From Metabacillus endolithicus (GTDB lineage: Bacteria; Bacillota; Bacilli; Bacillales; Bacillaceae), in contig NZ_CP095550.1 of NCBI RefSeq assembly GCF_023078335.1, forward strand, positions 1,718,001 through 1,782,000: a DNA stretch of 64,000 bases, in the 5' to 3' direction. The notes beneath the pieces were generated by a model. That model was not told the origin of the DNA and did not search any database. It saw only the letters and a list, made by a program, of their open reading frames with translations. Below are positions 36,475 to 45,767 of the stretch, one piece after another; the stretch's first letter is position 1; the number at the start of each line of letters is the position of its first letter. Made by a program: the position numbers and the translations under genes.

Positions 36475-37640
36475 TTGGCTATTATCGGGAGCTATTTTGG
36501 TCTCATGGCCTGATTTGTGTCCCGATTCTTCTACTATCGAGACACATTTTGTTTCCACGACCTGTTTTTTGTCTCGATTCTTCTACTATCGGGACAAATT
36601 TTGGTCTCATGACCGGATTTCTGTCCCGATTCCTCCACTATCGGGACACATTTCGATCCCATGACCTAATTTGTGTCCCGATTCCTCTACTATCGAGACA
36701 CACCTTGATCCCACGACCTGATTTGTGTCCCGATTCCTCTTCTATCGGGACACATTTTAATCCCACGACCGGTTTCTTGTCCCGATTCCTCTTCTATCGA
36801 GACACATTTTAATCCCACGACCGGTTTCTTGTCCCAATTCCTCTTCTATCGAGACACATTTTAATCCCACGATCGGTTTTTTGTCCCGATTCCTTCACTA
36901 TCCAGACACATTTTAATCCCCTACCGGTTTCTTGTCCCGATTCCTCTTCTATCGGGACACATTTTAATCCCACGACCGGTTTCTTGTCCCGATTCCTCTT
37001 CTATCGAGACACACCTTGATCCCACGACCTGATTTGTGTCCCGATTCCTCTTCTATCGGGACACATTTTAATCCCACGACCGGTTTCTTGTCCCGATTCC
37101 TCTTCTATCGAGACACATTTTAATCCCACGACCGGTTTCTTGTCCCGATTCCTCTTCTATCGAGACACATTTTAATCCCACGACCGGTTTCTTGTCCCGA
37201 TTCCTCTTCTATCGGGACACATTTTAATCCCACGACCGGTTTCTTGTCCCGATTCCTCTTCTATCGGGACACATTTTAATCCCACGACCGGTTTCTTGTC
37301 CCGATTCCTCTTCTATCGAGACACAATTTAATCCCACGACCGGTTTCTTGTCCCGATTCCTCTTCTATCGAGACACAATTTAATCCCACGACCGGTTTCT
37401 TGTCCCAATTCCTCTTCTATCGGGACACATTTCGATCCCATGACCTAATTTGTGTCCCGATTCCTCTACTATCGAGACACACCTTGATCCCACGACCTGA
37501 TTTGTGTCCCGATTCCTCTTCTATCGAGACACATTTTAATCCCACGACCGGTTTCTTGTCCCAATTCCTCTTCTATCGGGACACATTTTAATCCCACGAC
37601 CGGTTTCTTGTCCCGATTCCTCTTCTATCGAGACAAGGTT
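36475..37640. repeat. Tandem array of about 22 copies of a 52-bp hairpin unit
   Basis: Head-to-tail 52-bp units, each with the perfect or near-perfect inverted repeat GTCCCGAT - nine bases - ATCGGGAC (or ATCGAGAC), then CACATTTTAATCCCACGACC and a GGTTTCTT-type joint. The leftmost units are diverged; the right two thirds are nearly identical. A variant block of two units (with CGATCCCATGACC and CACCTTGATCCC) recurs at about 36648-36755 and 37431-37530, a higher-order duplication. 52 is not a multiple of three, so the reading frames across it are not coding. Confidence 0.92.
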
Positions 37641-37710
37641 TGCACTCCAGAACTGATCCTTGTCCTGATTCTGTCTTTCTGCGTGCAATTCTTGTTTGTT
37701 AACTTTCATT

Positions 37711-37743
37711 AAAGAGACCACTCCCTTCCGAAGTCAGAGTCTC
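37711..37743 (-). terminator. Hairpin after the aldehyde dehydrogenase gene
   Basis: AGAGAC pairs with GTCTCT with inner pairs ACTTCGGAAG; TTTAATG follows on the minus strand. Confidence 0.6.
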
Positions 37744-37745
37744 TC

Positions 37746-39140
37746 TTATTTCATTAACCTCTTAATCAATTTCAATCCATTTTTTGCATTAGGATATCTA
37801 AAATGAAAGTCAAAGCGGTTCGTTTGTTTGAGGACACTTTTATAATGTGAAAATGCTGTAAAGCTCGATTCACCATGGTAAGTACCCATACCGCTTTCTC
37901 CGACACCTCCAAAAGGTAGATACGGGGTGGCAATATGCATAAGTGTATCGTTAATACATCCACCACCGAATGAAATAGATTCTGTTACTTTCTTCTCCAT
38001 TTCTTCAGATGTTGTAAATAAATACAAAGCTAACGGCTTAGGACGGTCTGTTACAAAATCAATCACGGTTCGGATATTTTCATATTCAACCACAGGAAAG
38101 ATTGGTCCGAAGATTTCATCTGTCATAACGCCAGAAGTCATACTTTCCGGTTCTAACAAAGTTGGCTCTATTTTCAAGCTTGCCTCGTCAGATTCACCTC
38201 CAAATAATATTGAACCGTCGGACAAATACTTCTTTAATCGCTGAAAATGACGATCATTTACAATTCTTGTAAACTCCTCATTTTCTAATGGTTTATCTCC
38301 ATAAAAATCAACAATAACCTTCTTAAGCTCAGTTAAGAATTCCTGTTTTACTTTCTTGTGAACATATAAATAATCAGGAGCAATACAGGTTTGACCTGCA
38401 TTAATGAATTTACCAAAGGCAATCCGTTTTGCAGCCAATTCAATATTTGCTGTTTCATCTACGATACAAGGACTTTTTCCACCCAATTCAAGTGTAATTG
38501 GAATTAATCGTTTAGCTGCTGCTTCCATTACGACTTTTCCAACAGGTACACTTCCTGTAAAAAAGATATAATCAAACTCTTGATCTAATAAATATGTCGT
38601 CGTTTCAACACCACCTTCAAGTACAGCTATGTATTCAGAAGAAAAGGTGTCTCCTATCATATCAGCAAGCAATGTTGAAGTGTGCGGGGTTAATTCTGAA
38701 GGTTTTAGAACTGCTGTGTTTCCTGCTGCAATTGCACCAATTAAAGGAGCCAGTTGGAGCTGAAAAGGATAATTCCATGGAGCAATAATAAGCGATACTC
38801 CATATGGTTCCGCCACTTTAAACCCCTTTGAGCCAAAATGTGTTTTGGCAGTTTTTACTTTTTCCGGCTTCATCCATTTATCAATATGTTTTAATGTAAA
38901 ACCTATTTCCTCTAAAAGAAATCCGATTTCAGTGACATATGCCTCTGTTTCTGATTTATTTAAATCCTGTTTGAGAGCGAGGCATATCTTCTCTTCGTTT
39001 TTTCTAATTTGTTCAGCAAGCTTCTTCAACATACTTACTCGAAAATCTTTTGATTTTGTATGTCCGTTACGAAAAAACTCCTTTTGCCTTCTTACAGTAT
39101 TCTTGACTGCAGTAAGCGATTGCTCCTTTATTTGTGTCAT
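37746..39140 (-). CDS. Class 3 type aldehyde dehydrogenase
   Basis: NAD(P)-dependent aldehyde oxidising enzyme of about 464 residues. Seen: cofactor site FTGSVPVGKVVMEAAAK, general base Glu in ELGGKSPCIVD, nucleophile Cys in NAGQTCIAPDY, and a C-terminal basic tail (RYPNAKNGLKLIKRLMK) usual in the YwdH-like group. ATG 39140 is used because AGGAGGG stands 9 nt upstream. Monocistronic, with the 52-bp repeat array beyond its 3' end. Substrate probably medium or long aliphatic aldehydes. Confidence 0.9.
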   Translation of the reverse strand: MTQIKEQSLTAVKNTVRRQKEFFRNGHTKSKDFRVSMLKKLAEQIRKNEEKICLALKQDLNKSETEAYVTEIGFLLEEIGFTLKHIDKWMKPEKVKTAKTHFGSKGFKVAEPYGVSLIIAPWNYPFQLQLAPLIGAIAAGNTAVLKPSELTPHTSTLLADMIGDTFSSEYIAVLEGGVETTTYLLDQEFDYIFFTGSVPVGKVVMEAAAKRLIPITLELGGKSPCIVDETANIELAAKRIAFGKFINAGQTCIAPDYLYVHKKVKQEFLTELKKVIVDFYGDKPLENEEFTRIVNDRHFQRLKKYLSDGSILFGGESDEASLKIEPTLLEPESMTSGVMTDEIFGPIFPVVEYENIRTVIDFVTDRPKPLALYLFTTSEEMEKKVTESISFGGGCINDTLMHIATPYLPFGGVGESGMGTYHGESSFTAFSHYKSVLKQTNRFDFHFRYPNAKNGLKLIKRLMK

Positions 39141-39265
39141 GGGAAAAGCCCTCCTAATACGCTTCATCACTTATTGTTAATATAGACATCTTACGTTCAT
39201 AATGTCAAAAAGAGGTGTGCCTAAATGCTATAGAAAGAGACTTAATCTTATGATTAAGCCTTTTA

Positions 39266-40462
39266 TTAGAATGATTGTGCCCGCTCGCCTTGCACCGTAG
39301 TTTTCATAAATCCCCACTTCACTGATAAGATCACCCCTATGAATCCAGCTCCACCAGCCGTTAAAAACACTGAAACATAAGTATCTTCATTACTAAAAAG
39401 CCCCGCAACAAATGGTCCAAGAAAAATACCTAACGCATAAATTGCTTGAAAGAGACCCATTGCTGTTGCACGTTTATTGTTTGGAATCGTTTGAATAGCC
39501 ATGCCCATTAATAATGGTATCGTCATTCCTTGTGCAAATCCATTTAAAGCTTGAGTAACATATAGAATAGGTAGACTGCTGATAAATGGTATTATAGCGG
39601 AAAATATAAATGTTCCAAAAAAGCCTATCATTAGTATTGTCCATTTTTGAAAACGAGCAACCAAATATCTACCTGTCACAATCGGTGCAACAGCATGTGG
39701 TACCATGAAACTAAATACAAGAAAAAGCAATGTTTTACTTTCGGCACCTATTGTTAAAGCATAATCAGGGGTAAAACCAAACATCGTAATAAATAAGACT
39801 GCATGAGCAATTGCGGATAAAATTGCTGCTTTTAACACAATCTTTTCTCTAAAAACTTCGGTCAGTTCGTGTTTTTCAATCTTCTTAGCATTCTTTTCAC
39901 CGCTTATCTCTCTCACTCGTAAAGCTAGAAGAATTCCAATCGTACCAATAACCCCACCTAACCAAAAAGGCGCCTTCCAGCCCCAGTGACTAACAAGATA
40001 GCCACTTAAGCCCATACTAATAAGCTGAGATGATACCGTTATAAACTGGACATTCCCCATTGCCTTTGTTGTGTCTTCTTGTTTAAAATAACTGGCATAT
40101 AATACGGTAAACGCCACCCACATCGAAGCAGTTACTCCTGAAACAAACCTGGCTAATAACGCAAATCCAAGGCTTTCTGTTAAAGCAAAACCAAAGCAGC
40201 TAATAACCCCTGTAATGAGTCCAATAATGACAAACGGTTTACGAATTTGTAGTCGATCTGAAATAATCCCTACCGGAAGACGTAGTAAAATTTGCATGAT
40301 CCCATAACTACCAACGATAAATCCTACTAATGTATAAGTCCCACCTAAGAAATCCAAATATGATACAAACACTGGAACATAAATATAAAGAGAGAACCAA
40401 TAGGTAAAGGTAATGATAATGAATAACATATGGTCATAGACTGAAACCTTTTTAACGTTTAT
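39266..40462 (-). CDS. Major facilitator superfamily transporter
   Basis: A 12-helix MFS permease, 387 residues from the first ATG (40429). The motif-A-like loop GIISDRLQIRKP follows helix 2. Upstream of that ATG the frame stays open for eleven codons (INVKKVSVYDH, typical MFS N-terminus) to an ATA at 40462, which has GGAGG ten bases before it, while the ATG has no ribosome site. The true start is therefore probably at 40462, as ATA or a miscalled ATG. Drug or metabolite export is likely; substrate unknown. Confidence 0.83.
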   Translation of the reverse strand: MNVKKVSVYDHMLFIIITFTYWFSLYIYVPVFVSYLDFLGGTYTLVGFIVGSYGIMQILLRLPVGIISDRLQIRKPFVIIGLITGVISCFGFALTESLGFALLARFVSGVTASMWVAFTVLYASYFKQEDTTKAMGNVQFITVSSQLISMGLSGYLVSHWGWKAPFWLGGVIGTIGILLALRVREISGEKNAKKIEKHELTEVFREKIVLKAAILSAIAHAVLFITMFGFTPDYALTIGAESKTLLFLVFSFMVPHAVAPIVTGRYLVARFQKWTILMIGFFGTFIFSAIIPFISSLPILYVTQALNGFAQGMTIPLLMGMAIQTIPNNKRATAMGLFQAIYALGIFLGPFVAGLFSNEDTYVSVFLTAGGAGFIGVILSVKWGFMKTTVQGERAQSF

Positions 40463-40535
40463 AGCACTAATCCCTCCTAAAACAAACTTTCACCCTTATA
40501 TGTATGTTATCTTTTTTTTACATATTTTTAAATCC

Positions 40536-40572
40536 TAAAAAGCCTGTTCCATTTTTTCTCTAGAACAGGCTA
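40536..40572 (-). terminator. Terminator after uppP
   Basis: AGCCTGTTCTAGAG and its complement GGAACAGGCT form the stem; TTTTTAGG follows on the minus strand. Confidence 0.85.
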
Positions 40573-40577
40573 ATAAA

Positions 40578-41423
40578 TTAAAAGTATACAATCCATATCA
40601 CAATAACTAATAAAATTCGGTAAATCGCAAATGGCATAAGTTTGATTTTATTTATGAGCTTTAGGAAAAAACGAATGGAAAGAAGTGCAAATATAAAGGC
40701 ACTTATAAATCCGGCAATAAAAAACGGCATTGCTTCAATAGTGAAATATTGCCAGTTTTTCAAAAGAGAGATCGCACTTGCTCCCGCCATGATTGGTACT
40801 GCCATAATAAAAGTGAAATCAGCTGCAGCACGGTGGCTCATTCCGAGTAGAACTCCTCCTGAAATGGTTGATCCTGAACGGGAAAATCCAGGCCATAATG
40901 AAAGACATTGTATTAATCCAACAGAAAATGCTTGTTTATAAGTAATTTGATCAACTGTCTCAATTTTTGCTTCCTTTGGACCAAAAAGATCGGCTGCGAT
41001 CATTAAGACTGCCCCAACAACTAAACCGATTAACACAGTTGTAATAGAAAATAAATGTTCATCTATATAATCCTCGAAAAGAACGCCTAGCACACCGGCT
41101 GGGATTAAGCCCCCACAATGACTTGAGTAAGCTTTAAACGACTTGATTCTTCCGTAGATTTAGTTGTTTTTTTGCTCAATCTTTCTAAACCTAACATTTG
41201 GATAAAACGGTCCTTAAAGACGACCACTACAGCTAAAATGGAGCCTAATTGTATAACAATTTTAAACGTATTTGCCACATATTTTCCTAAAAATTCTTCC
41301 GATTGTAACCACATATCATCGACAATAATCATATGACCTGTTGAAGAAACGGGTGCAAACTCAGTTAACCCTTCTACTAAGTTCCCCCAGTATAACAGCC
41401 TTTAAGAGTGTAAGAATATCCAT
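40578..41423 (-). CDS. uppP: Undecaprenyl-diphosphatase UppP (BacA), two frameshifts
   Basis: Membrane enzyme that recycles undecaprenyl diphosphate for wall synthesis and gives bacitracin resistance. The start [12 protein letters not shown] has AGGAG upstream. The chain breaks twice, both in G runs: five C on the + strand at 41384-41388 (one too many) and five at 41110-41114 (one too few). Corrected, it reads [19 protein letters not shown], then [16 protein letters not shown], and [14 protein letters not shown] with the catalytic Arg and Ser, to 281 residues, full length. Other BacA paralogues may exist, but errors are more likely than decay. Confidence 0.85.
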
Positions 41424-41486
41424 CTTTTAAGCTCCTATCATTCTTTTAATCGTTAAACCACAGAAGTAAGTATAACGTTAAAATTG

Positions 41487-42545
41487 TCAGGAGGGAATCT
41501 CTTTTTTCTTTTCGCCTTGCTCACCAAACATCATAATTTTATTTCGCCCATTAGCTTTTGCTGAATACAAAGCTTGGTCTGCCTGTTCTAATACTAGTTC
41601 AGCTAGTTGGCCCGGTTGAGACTCGGCTATACCAAAGCTTGCAGTAAGTTTCCCAACTACCTTAAACTGATGTTGGTTAACTAAGAGTTTTAGATTTTCG
41701 GCTAATTTTAATGTGTTTTCAATCGTCACTTTTTTTGTGATGACAACGAATTCTTCTCCACCCCAGCGAGCAAAAAAGTCATTTTTGTTTAAACCGCTAT
41801 TAATGACCTTAGTTATTTCTATTAATACTGAATCACCTACACTATGTCCATACTGATCATTCACTTTTTTGAAATAATCAATATCAAAAAAGATAATAGA
41901 ATAAGTTTTACTTTCAGAATTAAGCTTTTCAAACAACTGGTGAACAGCCCGTCTATTCTCAATACCGGTTAACATATCTTTAAAAGCCATTTGCTCAAGC
42001 ATTGAAGTCCTAACAGATGCATCAAGGCTTTTTCTGGCGAAGAAAAGGATAACAATATAAACAAACATTGCTAACTGATAGTTTATAAGTGAGTTGATCA
42101 TATCAACCTGTATAGTGCTCAAAGAAGATAAAATGATTGCTGTTGTTATAGACCATACAACAATGGATAACACAATTCCGTAAATTCCATAGAATGTAAT
42201 AAAAATATAAATATAAATCATCGGTGTCCAAACTGCAGCATCACTAATAGAATAATGTTGACTCTGAGCACTCTCCACATGTAAAGACCAGTATGTTAGC
42301 AACAAATGAACAATAGACACTGATATAAAAATTGTAAGTTCAACGTATCTAAAGAAAATTCTCTTCAAGATAAAAAAGTAAGAACTTATAAAAAGGATTA
42401 AGTATGATGCTAATATAGTTCTATCTAGAAAGTTAAATTCATTCCACCTAGGAAGACCAAATAATAGAGCCAGTAAAACTATGGGTATAACATATAAATA
42501 CAGCTTTCGTTTTTGATTTTCAAATGTTGATAGATCACTAGACAA
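41487..42545 (-). CDS. Membrane diguanylate cyclase (GGDEF)
   Basis: Makes cyclic di-GMP. About 352 residues: five to six membrane helices (about 15-180) and a GGDEF domain (about 190-345) with FFDIDYFKKVNDQYGHSVGD and the active-site loop RWGGEEFVVI. The inhibitory I-site R-x2-D five residues before GGEEF reads NKND, so the Arg is missing and product inhibition is unlikely. TTG 42545 is preferred, 9 nt after AGGAG; the ATG at 42554 touches the ribosome site. A c-di-GMP-I riboswitch precedes the gene. Confidence 0.9.
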   Translation of the reverse strand: MSSDLSTFENQKRKLYLYVIPIVLLALLFGLPRWNEFNFLDRTILASYLILFISSYFFILKRIFFRYVELTIFISVSIVHLLLTYWSLHVESAQSQHYSISDAAVWTPMIYIYIFITFYGIYGIVLSIVVWSITTAIILSSLSTIQVDMINSLINYQLAMFVYIVILFFARKSLDASVRTSMLEQMAFKDMLTGIENRRAVHQLFEKLNSESKTYSIIFFDIDYFKKVNDQYGHSVGDSVLIEITKVINSGLNKNDFFARWGGEEFVVITKKVTIENTLKLAENLKLLVNQHQFKVVGKLTASFGIAESQPGQLAELVLEQADQALYSAKANGRNKIMMFGEQGEKKKEIPS

Positions 42546-42561
42546 GACCGTCATCTCCTAA

Positions 42562-42592
42562 AAAAAGAACTAATCCACCGATTAGTTCTTTT
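42562..42592 (-). terminator. Terminator of the c-di-GMP riboswitch leader
   Basis: AAAGAACTAAT pairs with ATTAGTTCTTT around a six-base loop; a run of seven T ends just before the ribosome site of the cyclase gene. Confidence 0.88.
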
Positions 42593-42599
42593 ATATTAA

Positions 42600-42700
42600 A
42601 TCGGTAACTGGCAAGCATATTCCTCAGAACTTACCCCTGTAGCTTTGCGTCTCTACCTTTCAGTAGATTTGCCCTTAACTATTTAGTTGGAGTTGAGAAA
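42600..42700 (-). promoter_or_regulatory. Cyclic di-GMP-I (GEMM) riboswitch
   Basis: The minus strand shows the conserved aptamer blocks: AAGGGCAAA, a stem capped by CTGAAAGG, GACGCAAAGCTA and CAGGGG. These fit the GEMM-I pattern GGGCAAA...GAAA...GACGCAAAGCC. It is followed by an intrinsic terminator and then a diguanylate cyclase gene. Confidence 0.9.
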
Positions 42701-42800
42701 ACAGGAATTTGTTCCCTGATACTTTTTACCTATAGTCCTATTCTATCCTAATATGGATAAATCTACAAGTAATAAACATTCTTAGTTTATAGTTAATTTT

Positions 42801-42832
42801 AAAAAGGAAAACCTATAAGGTCTTCCTTTTTT
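42801..42832 (-). terminator. Terminator after the dioxygenase gene
   Basis: AAAAGGAAGACC pairs with GGTTTTCCTTTT; T-rich tail follows. Confidence 0.82.
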
Positions 42833-42833
42833 C

Positions 42834-43811
42834 CTACTCCTTTACGAACTCCTTTGTACTACGAACGGTATCAATTGGACGAACCAGCTTTTCAATTTGT
42901 TCCCGTTTTGGCTCTAGAAATGGAGGTAATGATAGCTTTTCTCCTAGAGTTTCATAAGGTTCATCTCCCATAAAACCTGGACCATCTGTCGCAAATTCAA
43001 ATAGTATATGAGGAGCAACTCTGGCATATAGAGATTCAAAGAAGTGACGATTTACATAGCCTGAAGTTGGAAAACCTATGCCTTGCATATGACTAATCCA
43101 CTCTTCTAACACTTCGCGGTCTTCAACACGGAAGGCAACATGATGGACAGTACCATAGCCTTGAATTCCTTGAGGAAGCATCACATTGTGCTCCAAAATG
43201 ATCTGTGCTCCATTCCCTCCTTCCCCAACTTCAAAGAGGTGAAATGCCCCTTCCTTTGCTACTTCCTTAAATCCAAGTGCCTTTTCTAGCACCTCTTTCA
43301 TTTGTTCAACATTATTTACCACGATAAAAATGGGTCCTAGTCCTGTAATCGCATAATCTAATGGAATCGGCCCTTTTTGCCATGGCGTTCCAGAGGCAAT
43401 TCCTTCATTTTGTTCATCTGATATTAATTGATATTGTTGATCATCAAAATCTACGAAGGATAGTGTTTTTTTTCCAAACTGCTCTTTAATTCCTGTATGT
43501 TTAACTTCCAGGCGATCAAAACGTTTTACCCAATAATCTAATGCAGCATCTGTTGGGACTCGAAACGATGTTTTGGAAATTTCATTTGTCCCGTGTACTC
43601 CTTTTGGAATTCCTGGGAAATCAAAGAATGTCATGTCTGTCCCCGCACTTCCTACATCATCAGCAAAAAATAAGTGATATGTCTGGATATCATCCTGATT
43701 TACTGTTTTCTTAACTAAACGCATTCCTAATACATATGTGAAGAACTCATAATTTTTCTCAGCACTACTTGTTATAGCCGTTACATGATGAATACCTTTT
43801 AGTTGATTCAT
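42834..43811 (-). CDS. Ring-cleaving dioxygenase of the VOC superfamily, MhqO/MhqA-like
   Basis: A 325-residue protein with two vicinal-oxygen-chelate halves. Metal ligands are expected at His in GIHHVTAI (residue about 7), His in GTVHHVAFRV (about 218) and Glu in ILFEFATDGPGF (about 272). Relatives in B. subtilis break down catechols or quinone adducts and are repressed by MhqR. A matching operator lies 84 bp upstream. Single gene. Confidence 0.87.
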   Translation of the reverse strand: MNQLKGIHHVTAITSSAEKNYEFFTYVLGMRLVKKTVNQDDIQTYHLFFADDVGSAGTDMTFFDFPGIPKGVHGTNEISKTSFRVPTDAALDYWVKRFDRLEVKHTGIKEQFGKKTLSFVDFDDQQYQLISDEQNEGIASGTPWQKGPIPLDYAITGLGPIFIVVNNVEQMKEVLEKALGFKEVAKEGAFHLFEVGEGGNGAQIILEHNVMLPQGIQGYGTVHHVAFRVEDREVLEEWISHMQGIGFPTSGYVNRHFFESLYARVAPHILFEFATDGPGFMGDEPYETLGEKLSLPPFLEPKREQIEKLVRPIDTVRSTKEFVKE

Positions 43812-43894
43812 TGTGATCCTCCATTATTTTGTTATGTTTATATTTTAACTACAAGTTGTTAGTAACATCCCTCTCAAAATATCTCTAAATAAAA

Positions 43895-43912
43895 TATCTC
43901 GATTTAAAGATA
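43895..43912. promoter_or_regulatory. Putative MhqR operator
   Basis: TATCTCGATTTAAAGATA is an imperfect 18-bp palindrome that fits the MhqR box of the form TATCTCGAATTCGAGATA. A second partial copy, ATATCTCTAAAT, is just beside it. It precedes an MhqO-like dioxygenase. Confidence 0.7.
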
Positions 43913-43985
43913 ATATACCATAGAAAAACCTTTCTTTCAAACAATAGAAACTTAGCTTACTTCCAAAGCCAATTTCATGAATGTA

Positions 43986-44015
43986 TAAAAAAAAGACAGG
44001 CTTCCCCTGTCTTTG
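43986..44015 (-). terminator. Terminator after cysI
   Basis: AAAGACAGGGG pairs with its complement CCTGTCTTT; eight T follow on the minus strand. Confidence 0.88.
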
Positions 44016-44021
44016 CCTATA

Positions 44022-45740
44022 TTAATCGTGGAAGTTCGTTCCGTCTGTTGTTTCTCCAATAATACCTGCGCGAATGACAAAGTCACCAAAGTGCTCATTT
44101 TCTTCACGTTCCTTCGCATAACGAGGGATAATCGTATTAAGCTCTTTTAGAATTTCTTCTTCACCGATATTTTCACGGTACATTTTGCTTAAACGGCTTC
44201 CGTCATGTGCTGCACCAAGATACATATTGTATTTACCAGGTGCTTTACCGATAAAGCCGATTTCACCTAATGCGTGGCGGGCACATCCATTTGGACAGCC
44301 TGTCATACGAATGGTGATTTCTTTATCTTTTAGACCGTTTTGATCCACAATCTCATCGATTTTATCAATTAATTTTGGTAAGTAACGTTCTGCTTCAGCC
44401 ATTGCTAAACCACATGTTGGTAGAGCAACACATGCTAATGCACTACGACGTAATGCAGAATAATGCTTACCATCTGTTAAACCGTATTTTTCAATTAGTT
44501 CATTGATTTTTTTCTTTTTCTGACTTGATACATTTCCAATGATCAGGTTTTGGTTTGCTGTTAAACGGAAGTCACCTGTGTGAATTTTAGCAATTTCTCT
44601 AATACCTGTCATAAGCTTGTAGTCGTCATAGTCTGTTACACGTCCACCTTCAATAAATAGTGTGAAGTTCCATTTTCCTTTCACACCTTTTTCCCAACCA
44701 TAACGATCTCCGTTATGATCGAAAGTGAATGGCTTCGCTTCTTCTAAACTCCAGCCAAGACGATTTTCTAACTCTTCTTTTACGTTTTCAAGTCCTAGGC
44801 GATCGACCGTATATTTGAAACGTGCATTTTTACGTACAGAACGATTTCCATAGTCACGTTGAATTGTAATGATTTTTTCTGCTACATCATAAGCCTGTTC
44901 TGGTTTAATGAAACCAATAACTTTCGCAAGCTGTGGATATGTTTCTTTATCACCATGACTCATACCCATACCACCGCCAATTGCTACGTTAAAACCAACA
45001 AGCTTGTCGTTCTCAACAACGGCAATATAACCTAAGTCTTGAGAGAAAATATCAACATCATTTGATGGTGGGACAGCAATACCAATCTTAAATTTACGTG
45101 GTAGGTAAAGCGGACCGTACATTGGCTCAGCATCTTCTGTATCAGGTGTACCAGCTACTCTTTCTTCATCAAGCCATATTTCATGATAAGCTCTTGTACG
45201 TGGTAATAAATCATCACTTAGTTTTTTCGACCATTCATACACTTCTTGATGTACGTTCGATTGATACGGATTTGCCACACACATTACGTTACGGTTAACG
45301 TCTCCACAGGCAGCGATTGTATCCATTAATGAAGCATGAATACCTTGAATCGTTTTCTTCATGTTCCATTTTAAAATTCCATGCATTTGGAACGTCATAC
45401 GAGTTGTTAACTTTAACGTACCGTTTCCGTATTTTTGGGCAAGGTCATCCATAACAAGCCACTGGTTTGGTGTTGCAACACCACCAGGTAAACGAACACG
45501 TAGCATAAATTGATAAGCTGGTTCTAATTTTTGTTTTTGACGCTCATTTCGAAGATCACGGTCATCTTGTAAATAGCTTCCGTGGTGTTTCATTAAGCGG
45601 TTATCATCATCTGAAATACCTGAGCTTAATGGCTCAAGCATAGATTCTTTAAGCGTCCCACGCAAAAAGTCACTTCTTTCTTTAATGTCTTCAACATCAC
45701 TTGGTGGGCCTTCTGGTGCTTTTAATATTTTGTTCGCCAT
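44022..45740 (-). CDS. cysI: Sulfite reductase hemoprotein beta subunit
   Basis: Reduces sulfite to sulfide with six electrons from CysJ. 572 residues. The [4Fe-4S]-siroheme ligands are in [19 protein letters not shown] and [18 protein letters not shown]; the substrate-binding Arg/Lys regions ([25 protein letters not shown]) are intact. Lies 28 nt after cysJ, so cysJI form one operon for assimilation of sulfate sulfur. Confidence 0.96.
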   Translation of the reverse strand: MANKILKAPEGPPSDVEDIKERSDFLRGTLKESMLEPLSSGISDDDNRLMKHHGSYLQDDRDLRNERQKQKLEPAYQFMLRVRLPGGVATPNQWLVMDDLAQKYGNGTLKLTTRMTFQMHGILKWNMKKTIQGIHASLMDTIAACGDVNRNVMCVANPYQSNVHQEVYEWSKKLSDDLLPRTRAYHEIWLDEERVAGTPDTEDAEPMYGPLYLPRKFKIGIAVPPSNDVDIFSQDLGYIAVVENDKLVGFNVAIGGGMGMSHGDKETYPQLAKVIGFIKPEQAYDVAEKIITIQRDYGNRSVRKNARFKYTVDRLGLENVKEELENRLGWSLEEAKPFTFDHNGDRYGWEKGVKGKWNFTLFIEGGRVTDYDDYKLMTGIREIAKIHTGDFRLTANQNLIIGNVSSQKKKKINELIEKYGLTDGKHYSALRRSALACVALPTCGLAMAEAERYLPKLIDKIDEIVDQNGLKDKEITIRMTGCPNGCARHALGEIGFIGKAPGKYNMYLGAAHDGSRLSKMYRENIGEEEILKELNTIIPRYAKEREENEHFGDFVIRAGIIGETTDGTNFHD

Positions 45741-45767
45741 GTTGCTAATCTCCTTTCAATCAAAAAA

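Noticed and set aside
36456..36812. Open frames running through the 52-bp repeats
   Set aside because: The period is not a multiple of three, similar frames occur on both strands, and no ribosome site is present; they are repeat artefacts.
36475..37640. CRISPR array
   Set aside because: Units are contiguous 52-bp copies with no variable spacers, and no cas genes are near; the Cas4-like protein belongs to the Fur operon.
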